Source: Pseudomonas viridiflava (GTDB lineage: Bacteria; Pseudomonadota; Gammaproteobacteria; Pseudomonadales; Pseudomonadaceae). From it: a stretch of 64,000 nt of DNA. The notes beneath the pieces were generated by a model, which was not told the DNA's origin, made no database searches, and saw only the letters and a program-made list of their open reading frames with translations. Below, one piece after another: positions 38,253 through 47,269 of this stretch (positions are counted from its first letter, which is position 1; the number at the start of each line of letters is the position of its first letter). The stretch spans positions 1 through 64,000 of the forward strand of contig NZ_UTVH01000076.1 in NCBI RefSeq assembly GCF_900585905.1. The letters run 5' to 3'. The position numbers and the translations under genes are program-made.

Positions 38253-38723
38253 ATGACCCCTGCATTGGACCTGCTGAAGAAAGTTCGCGCCGAACATCGT
38301 ATCCATAGTTATGAACACGATCCCAAGGCTGCCTCCTATGGTCTGGAAGCGGTGGAAAAACTCGGGCTCGAGCCAGGCCAGGTGTTCAAGACGCTGCTGG
38401 CAAGTACCGAGAAGGGCGAGCTGCTGGTTGCGGTGGTGCCCGTAGCAGGCACGCTCGACCTCAAAGCGCTGGCCACCGTCGCCAAGGTGAAGAAGACCGA
38501 AATGGCCGATCCGGCCATGGCGCAGCGGAGCACGGGTTACCTGCTGGGCGGGATCAGTCCGCTGGGTCAGAAGAAGCGCCTGCGCACGTTCATCGACGAC
38601 AGCGCCAAGGCTTTGCCGACCCTGTTCGTCAGCGCCGGACGCCGGGGCCTTGAAGTGGAGCTCGCACCGGAGGTGTTGGCAGAGCATACGGCAGGGGTGT
38701 TTGCGCCTGTGGGGCGTGGGTAG
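38253..38723 (+). CDS. ybaK: Cys-tRNA(Pro)/Cys-tRNA(Cys) deacylase YbaK
   Basis: A 156-residue trans-editing enzyme that hydrolyses Cys from mischarged tRNA-Pro. The YbaK fold shows YEHDPKAASYGLEAVEKLGL (about residues 18-37), VFKTLLA (catalytic lysine region), and GYLLGGISPLGQKKRLRTF (about 104-122). ATG 38253 is used with GGAG upstream, rather than 38223. It is divergent from glpF. Confidence 0.92.
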   Translation: MTPALDLLKKVRAEHRIHSYEHDPKAASYGLEAVEKLGLEPGQVFKTLLASTEKGELLVAVVPVAGTLDLKALATVAKVKKTEMADPAMAQRSTGYLLGGISPLGQKKRLRTFIDDSAKALPTLFVSAGRRGLEVELAPEVLAEHTAGVFAPVGRG

Positions 38724-38882
38724 TATTGGTTGCGCCTGGCGCGATGTCTTTCCGCGCCTGAGCCTGATAGTCCTGCCCGCTATTTGACATCTTATGTAGG
38801 AACTTTCTGATTTGCGCCGACCCCGCTCAGCCGCAGCGCAAAGCCTTGTAGGCTGGGCCTTTTCGCCAGGCAAGGACGCACG

Positions 38883-40076
38883 ATGGCCGACAGACCCAAG
38901 ATCAGCAGGGGCAATATAGAGGTTGAAAAGCGGTATACATTTTCGACGCTTTATCCAGAGCGGAGCCGCAACCGGCTAATTCTCGATGCGCCTCAATATC
39001 CTTTTTCATCAAAAAGCTACAGTTTCGAAACCCCACCGCCTCGCACGACCATAAAAAAGCCGGAGATCGAACCGGCCGCCGAACCCGGCTTCTACGTCGT
39101 ACCCCGCAGCCTGTCGGCTCGCGAGCTCTATGAGAATTTGTTCGAAGATTTGCCAGTCAGCGCCCTAGGCAAATTCAGCGCTCTGAACCCCGGGCTGTCC
39201 GATGGGTTCAAGGCAGGCAGCATTGTCGTTCTGGCTAATCCAAGAAGCACCTCATGTACTTACGCCGAGGCGCAACTGATGCAGGCGGCCCATCAAGTCA
39301 AAGCAGCACTGGCGCCGCTGACTGCTGAGGAGGCTGATTTCATGCACCGGCATGCGGCTGAAATCATTACCTTCACTGGTCAAACTTCAACCTGGCTGGG
39401 CGTCAGCGCAGCCGTGGTTGAAAAACATTTGAGCACGATGGCTGCGACCCTCAGGTCCATCGAGGAGCTGCACCAAAACAGCTTCAAACAGCACGGCCAC
39501 CTCAACTCCTCCGAATTTTTCGCTCGGCGCAAAGCGCTTCTCCACCAGCTCGACGCGCAGTTGCTGAAATCTACACGCCTGCGCAGCCTGACTACCCTGG
39601 ATAATCACCGCAAGTTGAAAAATGCCCTTGGCATCTCCAGCCGCAGCCTCGTCCATCACTGGAAAGAGGTCGGTGCGCCAGGCCAGATCCCGGGCTACTC
39701 CAACCACGTCAGCTCCATGAGTAAAGCCGCTAAATACATGCAAACCGGAGGATACATCGGCATCGGGATCGGCGGCGTGTCGGGATTGCTGGCTATTCAG
39801 GAGGTCTGCAGGGGTAAGGATGCAGAGGCGTGCAGGAGGGTCAGGTTTACGGAGGGTGGGAAGTTTCTAGGGGGCACTGCTGCAGGATATTACGGCGGCG
39901 AAATGGGCTTTAGCGCAAGCGGTCCGCTATGTCTCGCGCTGGGTATCTCCGGAGGGCTTCCTGGCGTGGCGTGCGTTGCAGTGGTCGTCGGCACATCCGC
40001 GTGGATCGGGACTACGGTCGGGAGTGCTGCAGGAGAGTCAGTAGGTGAATTCATTTATGGGGCAACCAGCCCGTGA
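38883..40076 (+). CDS. Putative toxin: LysM-like segment plus glycine-rich membrane-inserting C-terminus
   Basis: A 397-residue protein of unrecognised family. Residues about 66-120 (FYVVPRSLSARELYENLFED, then FSALNPGLSDGFKAGSIVVLA) resemble a LysM motif. The middle (130-250) is helical and charged. The last 110 residues contain two glycine-rich hydrophobic stretches (GGYIGIGIGGVSGLLAIQEV and ALGISGGLPGVACVAVVVGT), like glycine-zipper pore-formers. No signal peptide is evident. GC is low (31/60 and 27/60 in the lines 38941 and 39001) against about 60% around it. The stop overlaps the start of a small membrane protein, which fits a toxin with its immunity gene. Function is inference. Confidence 0.6.
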   Translation: MADRPKISRGNIEVEKRYTFSTLYPERSRNRLILDAPQYPFSSKSYSFETPPPRTTIKKPEIEPAAEPGFYVVPRSLSARELYENLFEDLPVSALGKFSALNPGLSDGFKAGSIVVLANPRSTSCTYAEAQLMQAAHQVKAALAPLTAEEADFMHRHAAEIITFTGQTSTWLGVSAAVVEKHLSTMAATLRSIEELHQNSFKQHGHLNSSEFFARRKALLHQLDAQLLKSTRLRSLTTLDNHRKLKNALGISSRSLVHHWKEVGAPGQIPGYSNHVSSMSKAAKYMQTGGYIGIGIGGVSGLLAIQEVCRGKDAEACRRVRFTEGGKFLGGTAAGYYGGEMGFSASGPLCLALGISGGLPGVACVAVVVGTSAWIGTTVGSAAGESVGEFIYGATSP

Positions 40077-40456
40077 GCTCTGCGAGCTTTTGGCACTCGT
40101 GGTGGGCGCTTTCATTTATGAGCGCTCCATTCCTTTTGATGGTTGTGAGCATCCTGCTGAGTTTTCATATCGCGAATTATCTCGATCAGATGCTTGGCGC
40201 GCTCAAAAACTGTCGCTACATCACAGCAAGGGCAGGGCTGCGCCATCAGGGGTGGTTTGGACGACTGGCGCTTGTAGCGATAATTGGGGGCATGGTGAGG
40301 TGGCCTGGGCCCGGACTGCGGGCAGGAGAAATGGACGCGAGTGATCTGGAGAATTTTCCTGAGCATCTCGGCAGGCTATTAACGATCAAGCATCGGATCA
40401 CTTGGGTCATCGGCTTCTGGCTGTTTATAGTCTGGCTGGCTATCAAGTTGAGGTAA
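40073..40456 (+). CDS. Putative immunity protein, small membrane protein
   Basis: A 127-residue protein with three hydrophobic segments (about residues 17-33, 64-76, 108-125). GTG 40073 overlaps the stop of the upstream gene as GTGA, a translational-coupling arrangement. An alternative start is ATG 40118 (MSAPFLLMVVSILLSF), which has a more typical N-terminus but no clear ribosome site. The membrane location fits neutralising a pore-forming partner. No family recognised. It converges with the ABC ATPase gene, 29 bp away. Confidence 0.55.
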   Translation: MSSASFWHSWWALSFMSAPFLLMVVSILLSFHIANYLDQMLGALKNCRYITARAGLRHQGWFGRLALVAIIGGMVRWPGPGLRAGEMDASDLENFPEHLGRLLTIKHRITWVIGFWLFIVWLAIKLR

Positions 40457-40485
40457 CCCCAAATCCCAACACATTCACCCGCCAA

Positions 40486-41547
40486 CTACACCGCCACACT
40501 ACCCGCCGCCGGGAACAGCACCAAGTGTTCTGCTGCGACGTGGATGCCGACCTGATCACCGGGCTGGTAATCGACGTGGCTCGGGAAGACGGCTTCCAGC
40601 TGGGTGCCCGTGGGCAGTTGCAGGCGGTAGAGGGTCGAGGCGCCCTGAAAGGTCTTGCCGTTGACCCGGCCGCTGAGTGGGCTGCCCGGCTGGTGGACGA
40701 TGTCGTCAGGGCGTAACAGCACATCCACCGCGCTGCCGCTGACGCCCGGATAAGCGCGATTACCCTTGAGTACACCGAGTTCGGTCTGCACGGACTGGGG
40801 ATCAAGCATCTGGCCGCGAATGAAGTAGCCCTGGCCGATGAAGCTGGCGACGAAAGGTGTCCGCGGTTCGTGATACAGGTTGTAGGGCGTATCCCATTGT
40901 TCCAGGCGACCCTCCCTGAACACGCCGACGTGATCGCTGACCGCAAAGGCTTCTTCCTGATCATGGGTGACCAGAATCGCGCTGGTGCCCCGCGCCTTGA
41001 GAATGTCCCGCACCTCATGGCTGAGGCGGCGGCGCAGCTCGCCATCCAGGTTGGAGAACGGTTCATCGAGCAGCAGCAATTGCGGTTCCGGCGCCAGCGC
41101 CCGGGCCAGGGCCACCCGCTGCTGCTGGCCGCCGGACAGTTCATGAGGGTAGCGTTTGCCGAGGCTGGCCAGGTTGACCAGTTCCAGCAGTTCACCCGTG
41201 ATCTGTTGCAGGCGCGGATGCTTGCGAATGCCGAATGCGACATTCTCGGCCACGTTGAGGTGCGGGAACAGCGCGTAGTCCTGGAACACCATGCCGATGC
41301 GCCGCTTTTCCGGTGCCAGGGTAAAACCGGGACGGGAAATCACCTCGCCCGCCAGGCTGATTTCTCCGGCATGCACCGGTTCGAACCCGGCAATGGCGCG
41401 CAGCGTGGTGGTTTTGCCGCAGCCTGAAGAGCCCAGAAGACAGCCGATATCACCGGCGTTGAGGTGCAGGTTGAGGTCCTGCACCACTGCTTGCTCCTGA
41501 TAGCCGCAGGCCAGAGCGCGCAGGTTCAGCAGCTGCTGCGGGCTCAT
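40486..41547 (-). CDS. ABC transporter ATPase, PotA/FbpC-like, no partner permease
   Basis: A 353-residue ATPase. Walker A is [16 protein letters not shown] (about residues 38-53), signature [15 protein letters not shown] (about 135), Walker [16 protein letters not shown], switch His in [13 protein letters not shown]-terminal TOBE-like extension (residues about 240-353) is typical of iron, spermidine or molybdate importers. No permease or binding protein lies nearby. ATG 41547 overlaps the argF stop (ATGA), so it is translated with argF. PA3538 in P. aeruginosa occupies the same place. Substrate unknown. Confidence 0.85.
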   Translation of the reverse strand: MSPQQLLNLRALACGYQEQAVVQDLNLHLNAGDIGCLLGSSGCGKTTTLRAIAGFEPVHAGEISLAGEVISRPGFTLAPEKRRIGMVFQDYALFPHLNVAENVAFGIRKHPRLQQITGELLELVNLASLGKRYPHELSGGQQQRVALARALAPEPQLLLLDEPFSNLDGELRRRLSHEVRDILKARGTSAILVTHDQEEAFAVSDHVGVFREGRLEQWDTPYNLYHEPRTPFVASFIGQGYFIRGQMLDPQSVQTELGVLKGNRAYPGVSGSAVDVLLRPDDIVHQPGSPLSGRVNGKTFQGASTLYRLQLPTGTQLEAVFPSHVDYQPGDQVGIHVAAEHLVLFPAAGSVAV

Positions 41548-42467
41548 GCCGGTTGGCAGGCGGGGGCGACGAGAAATTCCAGCAAGGCCTTTTGCGCGTG
41601 CAGCCGGTTTTCCGCCTGATCCCAGGCGACCGAGCGCGGATCGTCCAGCAGGTCGACGCTGATTTCTTCGCCGCGATGCGCTGGCAGGCAATGCATGAAC
41701 AAGACCTCGGTGTCCGCCAGGTCCAGCAGTTCCCGGGTGACCTGAAAGGGTTTGAACAAGGCCAGACGGCGAGCCGCTTCTTCTTCCTGACCCATGGAGG
41801 TCCAGACATCAGTGCTGACCAGGTGGGCGCCGCTTACCGCCTGACGAGGATCACGCACTAGGCTGACCCGGTCTCCAGCCAGCGCCAGGAATTGCGCGTC
41901 AGGCTCGTAGCCCTCAGGGCAGGCCACGCGCAACTGGAAGTCAAACTGAATGGCCGCTTCTATATAGCTGTTGCACATGTTGTTGCCATCGCCGATCCAG
42001 GCGACCGTCTTGCCCTGAATCGAGCCCCGGTGCTCAAGGAAGGTCTGCATGTCGGCCAGCAACTGGCAGGGGTGCAGATCATCGGACAGGCCGTTGATCA
42101 CAGGTACACGGGAATTGGCCGCGAATTCAGTCAGGTTGCTGTGGGCGAAGGTGCGGATCATGACAGCGTCGAGCATGCTCGAGAGCACCTTGGCGCAGTC
42201 CGCTATCGGCTCGCCACGACCCAGCTGGGTATCGCGTGGGGACAAAAAGATAGCCTGACCGCCGAGCTGTATCATTCCGGCTTCGAATGAAACCCGGGTA
42301 CGCGTTGAGGATTTTTCGAAGATCATTCCCAGCACCCGGCTCTTCAGCGGCTCGAAGAGTACGCCACGATTGCGCAGGTCCTTGAGCTCAAAGCCGCGAC
42401 GAATCAGGCGCAGCAGCTCTTGCGGCGAGTAATCCATCATCGAGAGAAAGTGTCTGGCGTTCATCAT
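41544..42467 (-). CDS. argF: Ornithine carbamoyltransferase, anabolic
   Basis: A 307-residue enzyme of arginine synthesis that joins carbamoyl phosphate to ornithine to make citrulline. The carbamoyl-phosphate loop is S-T-R-T-R-V-S-F-E (about residue 54), H-P-C-Q is in [10 protein letters not shown], the ornithine side is in [13 protein letters not shown], and [10 protein letters not shown] is present. It starts [15 protein letters not shown]; the second Met is an alternative. ATGA-overlapped with the ABC ATPase. An ArgR-like site lies upstream. Confidence 0.96.
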   Translation of the reverse strand: MMNARHFLSMMDYSPQELLRLIRRGFELKDLRNRGVLFEPLKSRVLGMIFEKSSTRTRVSFEAGMIQLGGQAIFLSPRDTQLGRGEPIADCAKVLSSMLDAVMIRTFAHSNLTEFAANSRVPVINGLSDDLHPCQLLADMQTFLEHRGSIQGKTVAWIGDGNNMCNSYIEAAIQFDFQLRVACPEGYEPDAQFLALAGDRVSLVRDPRQAVSGAHLVSTDVWTSMGQEEEAARRLALFKPFQVTRELLDLADTEVLFMHCLPAHRGEEISVDLLDDPRSVAWDQAENRLHAQKALLEFLVAPACQPA

Positions 42468-42577
42468 TGACTACCTTTTTTGCAACAGACCGCAGATGCT
42501 CAGAGCCGGTTTTTATCGGGAAACTGGCGAGATCCAGGGCAAAGGCCGCATCGTGCGGCGAACAGGGAAGGCGCGAT

Positions 42578-42605
42578 GGTATAAAAAAATGTCGCGTCTT
42601 ACCAA
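42578..42605 (-). promoter_or_regulatory. argF: Candidate argF promoter overlapped by an ArgR half-site
   Basis: TTGGTA-N16-TATACC reads on the minus strand at 42605-42578. On the plus strand TGTCGC-N8-AA at 42590-42605 matches the half-site consensus recalled for Pseudomonas ArgR and covers the -35. A second, degenerate half (TGCGTG) begins at 42611 in the expected direct repeat. Both are consensus-based predictions. Confidence 0.5.
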
Positions 42606-42905
42606 TAGCATGCGTGTGTTCGATCAACTTTCTGCGGCCAGGGCCCATTCGTGCATGAGCAACTCCCGGAGTTCCCGCAGCCGGGTGTCACGCCGCGACG
42701 ATGGACGGCATGATCGAGGCTGGAAAAGGGGGAGCAGTTGTACACTGCCGTTGCCCGCGATTGCAATTGCTGCCGATTCTGCAACAGTGATCGTTGTTTT
42801 TGGCGCGTCTTGTGCGACTTGCTTCACGCGACGTGCATGTAGCCCGTTTCTTTAATACTCGCCCTGATGTATAACTGCTCATCGCGCGCATCAAGGGCTA
42901 AGGGA

Positions 42906-43196
42906 ATGGAATCGAAGGAAAAACAGCTGACGGAACTGCTCGGGCTCACGGCCCGCACCTTGACGCACCTGACCGCTTCGATGACCTCGATGTCTTTCGA
43001 GCTGTTGCGCAGCCAGGACGAGGTTACCCGCGCTGCCGGACGCCACATGATTGACCGCATGGCAACCATCAGTTCCGGGCTCGACGAGCACTGGCGCCTG
43101 ATCGGTGAGCTGACCGGTGTGCACGTCGCTCAGGAGCAGGTCGAGACTGTTCACGAGATCCAGCTGCAGCGCAAGATCAGCCCTATCGGCGGCTGA
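42906..43196 (+). CDS. Conserved small protein next to argF
   Basis: A 96-residue protein that is mostly helical (TELLGLTARTLTHLTASMTS, then EVTRAAGRHMIDRMATISSG). ATG 42906 starts MESKEKQLTELL; the frame opens earlier, at 42867, but without conserved character. It has no signal peptide or enzyme motif. It is divergent from argF, with the 438-bp argF upstream region between. Function not recognised. Confidence 0.7.
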   Translation: MESKEKQLTELLGLTARTLTHLTASMTSMSFELLRSQDEVTRAAGRHMIDRMATISSGLDEHWRLIGELTGVHVAQEQVETVHEIQLQRKISPIGG

Positions 43197-43331
43197 GCCT
43201 GGGTTGTCATGAGCGCGCCTGATAGCCGCCGATTCATGAGGCCAACCTCTCTGGCGCACTGACGGGCCACGGCTCATAGTCTTGTCACAACGATCGCTTC
43301 AGGTCGTGCCGACAACACCATGAGGCTGGCC

Positions 43332-45440
43332 ATGACCAAGACTCTGCACCACCGCGCCTGCCATCTCTGCGAAGCCATTTGCGGCCTGAGCATCGAGATC
43401 ACCACACATGATGATGAACAGGTGTCGATCACCTCGATCAAGGGCGATCCCCTGGACCCATTCAGTCGTGGTCACATTTGCCCCAAGGCCGTTGCCCTGC
43501 AGGATATCCAGAACGACCCGGATCGTCTGCGTCAGCCCATGCGCCGTGTCGGCGCCCAATGGCAGCCCATCGGCTGGCAGGAGGCCTTCGATCTGGTGGC
43601 CGAGCGTCTCATGGACATCCAGCAGCGCCATGGACAGAACGCCGTTGCGGTCTATCAGGGCAACCCCAGTGTGCACAATTACGGGCTGATGACCCACAGC
43701 AACTACTTCCTTGGCCTGCTGAAAACCCGCAATCGCTATTCAGCAACGTCCGTTGACCAACTGCCGCATCACCTCACCAGTTTTCTGATGTACGGCCACG
43801 GCTTGCTGCTGCCGATTCCGGACATCGATCACACCGATTTCATGCTGATCCTGGGCGGTAATCCGCTGGCTTCCAACGGCAGCATCATGACGGTCCCGGA
43901 TGTGGAAAAACGCCTCAAGGCGATACAGGCACGCCATGGCAGGATCGTGGTAGTCGACCCGAGGCGCACTGAAACGGCAGCCATGGCCGATCAGCATCTG
44001 TTCGTGCGGCCGGGTGGGGATGCTGCCTTGCTGTTCGGCGTACTCAACACACTGTTCGCCGAAGGCCTGACCAGGGACAGTCATTTGCCGGTGGACGGCC
44101 TTGATCAGGTGCGCGCTGCCATTGCCGATCTGACAGCTGAAGCCATGAGCCCTCGCTGTAGCATTGCAGCCGAGCAGATTCGCCAGCTGGCGCGTGACTT
44201 TGCCAAGGCAGAAAAGGCCGTCTGTTATGGCCGGATGGGCGTGTCCACCCAGGCGTTTGGCACCCTGTGCCAGTGGCTGGTGCAGTTGATCAATCTGGTC
44301 GCCGGCAATCTCGATGCGGTGGGTGGCGCGCTGTGTACCGAGCCTGCGGTCGATCTGGTGGCGTCCACGTCTGGCGGCCATTTCAATCAATGGCAGAGTC
44401 GGGTTTCCGGGCTGCCCGAGTACGCTGGCGAGCTGCCTGTCGCAGCCCTGGCTGAAGAAATCCTCAGCCCTGGGGAAGGGCAGGTGCGAGCATTGATCAC
44501 CGTCGCTGGCAACCCGGTGCTGTCGACGCCGAACGGACGCCAGCTGGATCGCGCCCTCGATGGCCTGGAGTTCATGCTCAGCATCGATTTGTACATCAAC
44601 GAAACCACCGCCCATGCCGATCTGATCCTGCCGTCGACCTGCGCTTTGGAAAATGATCATTACGACACAACGTTCAACACGCTGGCGGTGCGCAATGTGA
44701 CACGCTTCAACAAGGCGATTCTGGCCAAGCCCGAAGGCGCCTTGCATGACTGGGAGATTTTTGTCGGCCTGGCGCAGGCGTTTGCCGCTAAGGCCGGGCG
44801 CGAGTTGCGCGCAACCCTGGCGCCTGCGCAGATGATCGATCTGGGCCTGCGCAGCGGCCGCTATGGCGACGCCAGCGCACAGCGGCTGTCGCTCGCAACC
44901 CTTGCGCTGCACCCTCACGGTATGGATCTCGGCCCGCTGCAGCCAAATCTCGCCTCCCGACTGAAAACCGGCAATGGCCGCATCCAGGCTGCGCCGGAAG
45001 CGATCATGGCGGATCTGGCGCGCTTTGTTGCCTCGCCGCTGCCGACTGCGAACCAGTTGTTGCTGATCGGCCGACGGCATGTACGCAGCAATAACTCGTG
45101 GATGCACAATTTTCATCGTCTGGTGAAGGGCAAACCGCGCCACCAGTTGCTGATGCACCCCGATGATCTGGCCAGTCGCGGCTTGACCGATGGCCAGCTG
45201 GTTCGTGTCAGTTCCCGGGTCGGCGAAGTTCAGGTGCACGCCGTGGCCAGTCTGGAGATGATGCCGGGGGTGGTCAGTCTGCCCCACGGCTGGGGTCATG
45301 GGCGTCCCGGCGTAGAGATGAGCATTGCTCGCGAGCAGCCCGGCGTCAGCGCCAATGACCTGACCGATGAGCGTGAGCTGGACTGCCTGTCGGGCAACGC
45401 GGTGCTCAATGGGGTGAGCGTCGAGGTGGCTGCCGCGTGA
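43332..45440 (+). CDS. Molybdopterin oxidoreductase family protein
   Basis: A 702-residue protein of the DMSO reductase/formate dehydrogenase superfamily. The N-terminal [4Fe-4S] set is C-x2-C-x3-C in ACHLCEAICGLSI, with the fourth cysteine in RGHICPKAVAL. Molybdopterin-binding blocks include VYQGNPSVHNYGL, LILGGNPLASNGSIM, GRMGVSTQAFGTLCQWLVQLIN and the C-domain RRHVRSNNSWMHN. No Tat signal is visible, so a cytosolic enzyme is likely. No partner subunit, FdhD or nitrate genes lie nearby. ATG 43332 is preferred over 43320. Substrate unknown. Confidence 0.85.
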   Translation: MTKTLHHRACHLCEAICGLSIEITTHDDEQVSITSIKGDPLDPFSRGHICPKAVALQDIQNDPDRLRQPMRRVGAQWQPIGWQEAFDLVAERLMDIQQRHGQNAVAVYQGNPSVHNYGLMTHSNYFLGLLKTRNRYSATSVDQLPHHLTSFLMYGHGLLLPIPDIDHTDFMLILGGNPLASNGSIMTVPDVEKRLKAIQARHGRIVVVDPRRTETAAMADQHLFVRPGGDAALLFGVLNTLFAEGLTRDSHLPVDGLDQVRAAIADLTAEAMSPRCSIAAEQIRQLARDFAKAEKAVCYGRMGVSTQAFGTLCQWLVQLINLVAGNLDAVGGALCTEPAVDLVASTSGGHFNQWQSRVSGLPEYAGELPVAALAEEILSPGEGQVRALITVAGNPVLSTPNGRQLDRALDGLEFMLSIDLYINETTAHADLILPSTCALENDHYDTTFNTLAVRNVTRFNKAILAKPEGALHDWEIFVGLAQAFAAKAGRELRATLAPAQMIDLGLRSGRYGDASAQRLSLATLALHPHGMDLGPLQPNLASRLKTGNGRIQAAPEAIMADLARFVASPLPTANQLLLIGRRHVRSNNSWMHNFHRLVKGKPRHQLLMHPDDLASRGLTDGQLVRVSSRVGEVQVHAVASLEMMPGVVSLPHGWGHGRPGVEMSIAREQPGVSANDLTDERELDCLSGNAVLNGVSVEVAAA

Positions 45441-45538
45441 TTACCTGCCTGGGCGAGGCAGAGCGGGCGCGCCGTGTTTCCGTTACAATGCGCCACCGTG
45501 TCGACAACTGAGTCGGAAAAGTCTAGCCGAGGTGCTCC

Positions 45539-45877
45539 ATGGATATTATCGAAACGATCAAAGACCAGATTGCCAACAACACCATTCTGCTTTACATGAA
45601 AGGTGCCCCGAACGCTCCACAGTGCGGCTTTTCGGCAAAAGCCACCCAGGCCTTGATGGCGTGCGGCGAAAAATTCGCTTATGTGGACATTCTGCAAAAC
45701 CCGGAAATCCGCGCCAACCTGCCTAAGTACGCCAACTGGCCGACCTTCCCGCAGTTGTGGGTCGCGGGCGAGCTGGTCGGTGGTAGCGACATCATCACTG
45801 AAATGCAGGCAGATGGTTCGCTGCAAACACTGGTGAAAGAAGCGGTCGCCCAGGCTGCAGGTAACGCTCAAGCCTGA
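45539..45877 (+). CDS. grxD: Monothiol glutaredoxin Grx4
   Basis: A 112-residue CGFS-type glutaredoxin, an iron-sulfur cluster carrier. The active site is in APQCGFSAKATQAL (about residues 27-40), the cis-proline in WPTFPQLWVAGELVGG, and the glutathione-binding GGSDIITEM. It is monocistronic with a type iv palindrome and a bidirectional terminator downstream. Confidence 0.95.
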   Translation: MDIIETIKDQIANNTILLYMKGAPNAPQCGFSAKATQALMACGEKFAYVDILQNPEIRANLPKYANWPTFPQLWVAGELVGGSDIITEMQADGSLQTLVKEAVAQAAGNAQA

Positions 45878-45903
45878 TCATCACTTCGGGTGCGCGACGA
45901 TTT

Positions 45904-45929
45904 GTAGGAGCCAACTTGTTGGCTACTAC
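45904..45929. repeat. Type iv palindrome (one mismatch)
   Basis: Arms GTAGGAGCCAAC and GTTGGCTACTAC flank TT, 26 bp after grxD. It is related to the perfect copy at 32641-32668. Confidence 0.75.
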
Positions 45930-45982
45930 AAGATCCATTTGGATGTCGAAAAGCTGCGCCCAGGCCGTGATAAGAAACCATG

Positions 45983-46018
45983 AAAAAGCCCCGCCTTCTT
46001 TCGAAAGCGGGGCTTTTT
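45983..46018. terminator. Bidirectional terminator between grxD and bfrB
   Basis: The stem AAAAAGCCCCGC with GCGGGGCTTTTT closes a 12-base loop. The two genes converge on it. Confidence 0.9.
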
Positions 46019-46040
46019 CGTGACCGGCAGGTCAGACGTA

Positions 46041-46514
46041 TCAGTCTTCGCCCATCTGTGACTGCAGGTAGTTCTCGATGCCGATCTTGTCGATCAGGCC
46101 GAGCTGTGTTTCCAGCCAGTCGATGTGCTCTTCCTCGGACTCGAGAATATCTTCAAGCATGTCTCGGCTACCGAAATCGCCAACGACTTCGCAATGAGCA
46201 ATGGCGGCCTTCAGGTCAGCCAGGCCTTTGTGCTCGATGCGCAGATCGCACTCAAGCATCTCTTTGGTGTGCTCACCAATCAGAATCTTGCCCAGCTCCT
46301 GCAGATTAGGCAGACCTTCCAGAAACAGGATGCGCTTGATCAGCTTGTCAGCGTGCTTCATCTCGTCGATGGATTCGTGATACTCGTGCTTGCCTAGCTT
46401 GTTCAGACCCCAGTCTTCGTACATGCGCGCATGCAGGAAGTATTGATTGATGGCGACCAGCTCGTTTCCGAGGATCCTGTTGAGATGCTGGATGACTGTA
46501 ATGTCGCCTTTCAT
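46041..46514 (-). CDS. bfrB: Bacterioferritin BfrB
   Basis: A 157-residue heme-containing ferritin, which stores iron as a 24-mer. Ferroxidase ligands appear in [20 protein letters not shown] (Glu18 region), [15 protein letters not shown] (Glu51, His54; heme ligand Met52), and [15 protein letters not shown] (Glu127, His130). P. aeruginosa BfrB starts the same way (MKGD). Its partner bfd lies 200 bp upstream on the same strand. Bfd reduces the heme to release stored iron. Confidence 0.94.
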   Translation of the reverse strand: MKGDITVIQHLNRILGNELVAINQYFLHARMYEDWGLNKLGKHEYHESIDEMKHADKLIKRILFLEGLPNLQELGKILIGEHTKEMLECDLRIEHKGLADLKAAIAHCEVVGDFGSRDMLEDILESEEEHIDWLETQLGLIDKIGIENYLQSQMGED

Positions 46515-46671
46515 TTTTGAGGTCCTGCCGATGGCTTGTGTATATAAAGCGCAAGTCTGACCCCAGGCTTAATGACTGTCAAACCTAAGTTGTTGAATAC
46601 TAAGTGAAAATAAATAGGAATAAGAATGTTTGTGTTCCGCATCTTGACGCTAAGCGCTTGAATTAAAGGCA

Positions 46672-46699
46672 TAAAAAAACCGGACGCCAGGTCCGGTTT
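46672..46699 (-). terminator. Intrinsic terminator of bfd
   Basis: Minus strand: AAACCGGAC, loop CTGGC, GTCCGGTTTTTTT. It lies just after bfd, so bfd and bfrB are transcribed separately or by readthrough. Confidence 0.85.
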
Positions 46700-46714
46700 C
46701 TGAAATAGGGACAA

Positions 46715-46933
46715 TCAGGCGGGAAAAAATTCTGCTGGATAGGGCAGAGCGGCCTGGCTGCTTTGCAGTTCGGTCAGGGTATCGCGTACCACTTCCTTGG
46801 CCAGGCAGGCGCATTTGCCACATTTGGTGGCAACCCCGAGGGTGTCGCGCACATCTTTGTAGCTGCAGCAACCTTCAAAGATTGCATCCCGGATCTGGCC
46901 GTCGGTGACACCTTGGCAAAGGCAGACATACAT
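46715..46933 (-). CDS. bfd: Bacterioferritin-associated ferredoxin
   Basis: A 72-residue [2Fe-2S] protein. The cluster cysteines are in MYVCLCQGVTDG (Cys4, Cys6) and KCGKCACLA (C-x2-C), the C-x-C...C-x2-C pattern of Bfd. It transfers electrons to bacterioferritin. ATG 46933 (MYVCLCQ) is used; the upstream frame to 46999 covers the Fur-like site. In P. aeruginosa the same order, bfrB-bfd, is seen. Confidence 0.93.
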   Translation of the reverse strand: MYVCLCQGVTDGQIRDAIFEGCCSYKDVRDTLGVATKCGKCACLAKEVVRDTLTELQSSQAALPYPAEFFPA

Positions 46934-46978
46934 AAGTGAGAACCATCGCTGTAATTTCTCGTTGCCGGGGATACTAAT

Positions 46979-46997
46979 GTTAATGAGAATGCTTGTC
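46979..46997. promoter_or_regulatory. bfd: Candidate Fur box upstream of bfd
   Basis: GTTAATGAGAATGCTTGTC matches 15 of 19 positions of GATAATGAGAATCATTATC. It is 46 bp upstream of the bfd start codon. Iron repression of bfd is known in P. aeruginosa. Confidence 0.6.
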
Positions 46998-47216
46998 AAA
47001 ACTCTTTGAGAGCAATTCCATGAACGACGATGAGCGGTAATTCACCAAGGCAGTGAGGATTTTGGCGCGAGGAAATGTGTCAGCAGGCTATCGCTGTCGA
47101 CGTCATACCAAAGGGCTTCCCGGGTCGTTTGAATGCAGCCTACAGCAAGTAGTTGGGCTGGTTTTTACCTGTCGATCGGGTATCTGGCGGGCATCTATAT
47201 TGGCTGATCCAGAGTT

Positions 47217-47239
47217 ATCGCGGGCAAGCGCGCTCCTAC
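47217..47239. repeat. Single REP, type i
   Basis: ATCGCGGGCAAGCGCGCTCC, then TAC, is one right-hand REP arm without its partner. The surrounding 46998-47216 shows no gene. Confidence 0.85.
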
Positions 47240-47269
47240 GGTTACCATCGGCGATATCAATTGCAACGC

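Noticed and set aside
40045-40344. 99-codon frame overlapping the immunity-like gene
   Set aside because: Different frame with no hydrophobic pattern; the 40073 frame has three membrane segments and couples to the upstream stop.
43740-45299. 519-codon minus-strand frame opposite the molybdopterin oxidoreductase
   Set aside because: Shadow frame; the plus strand carries all Fe-S and molybdopterin motifs.
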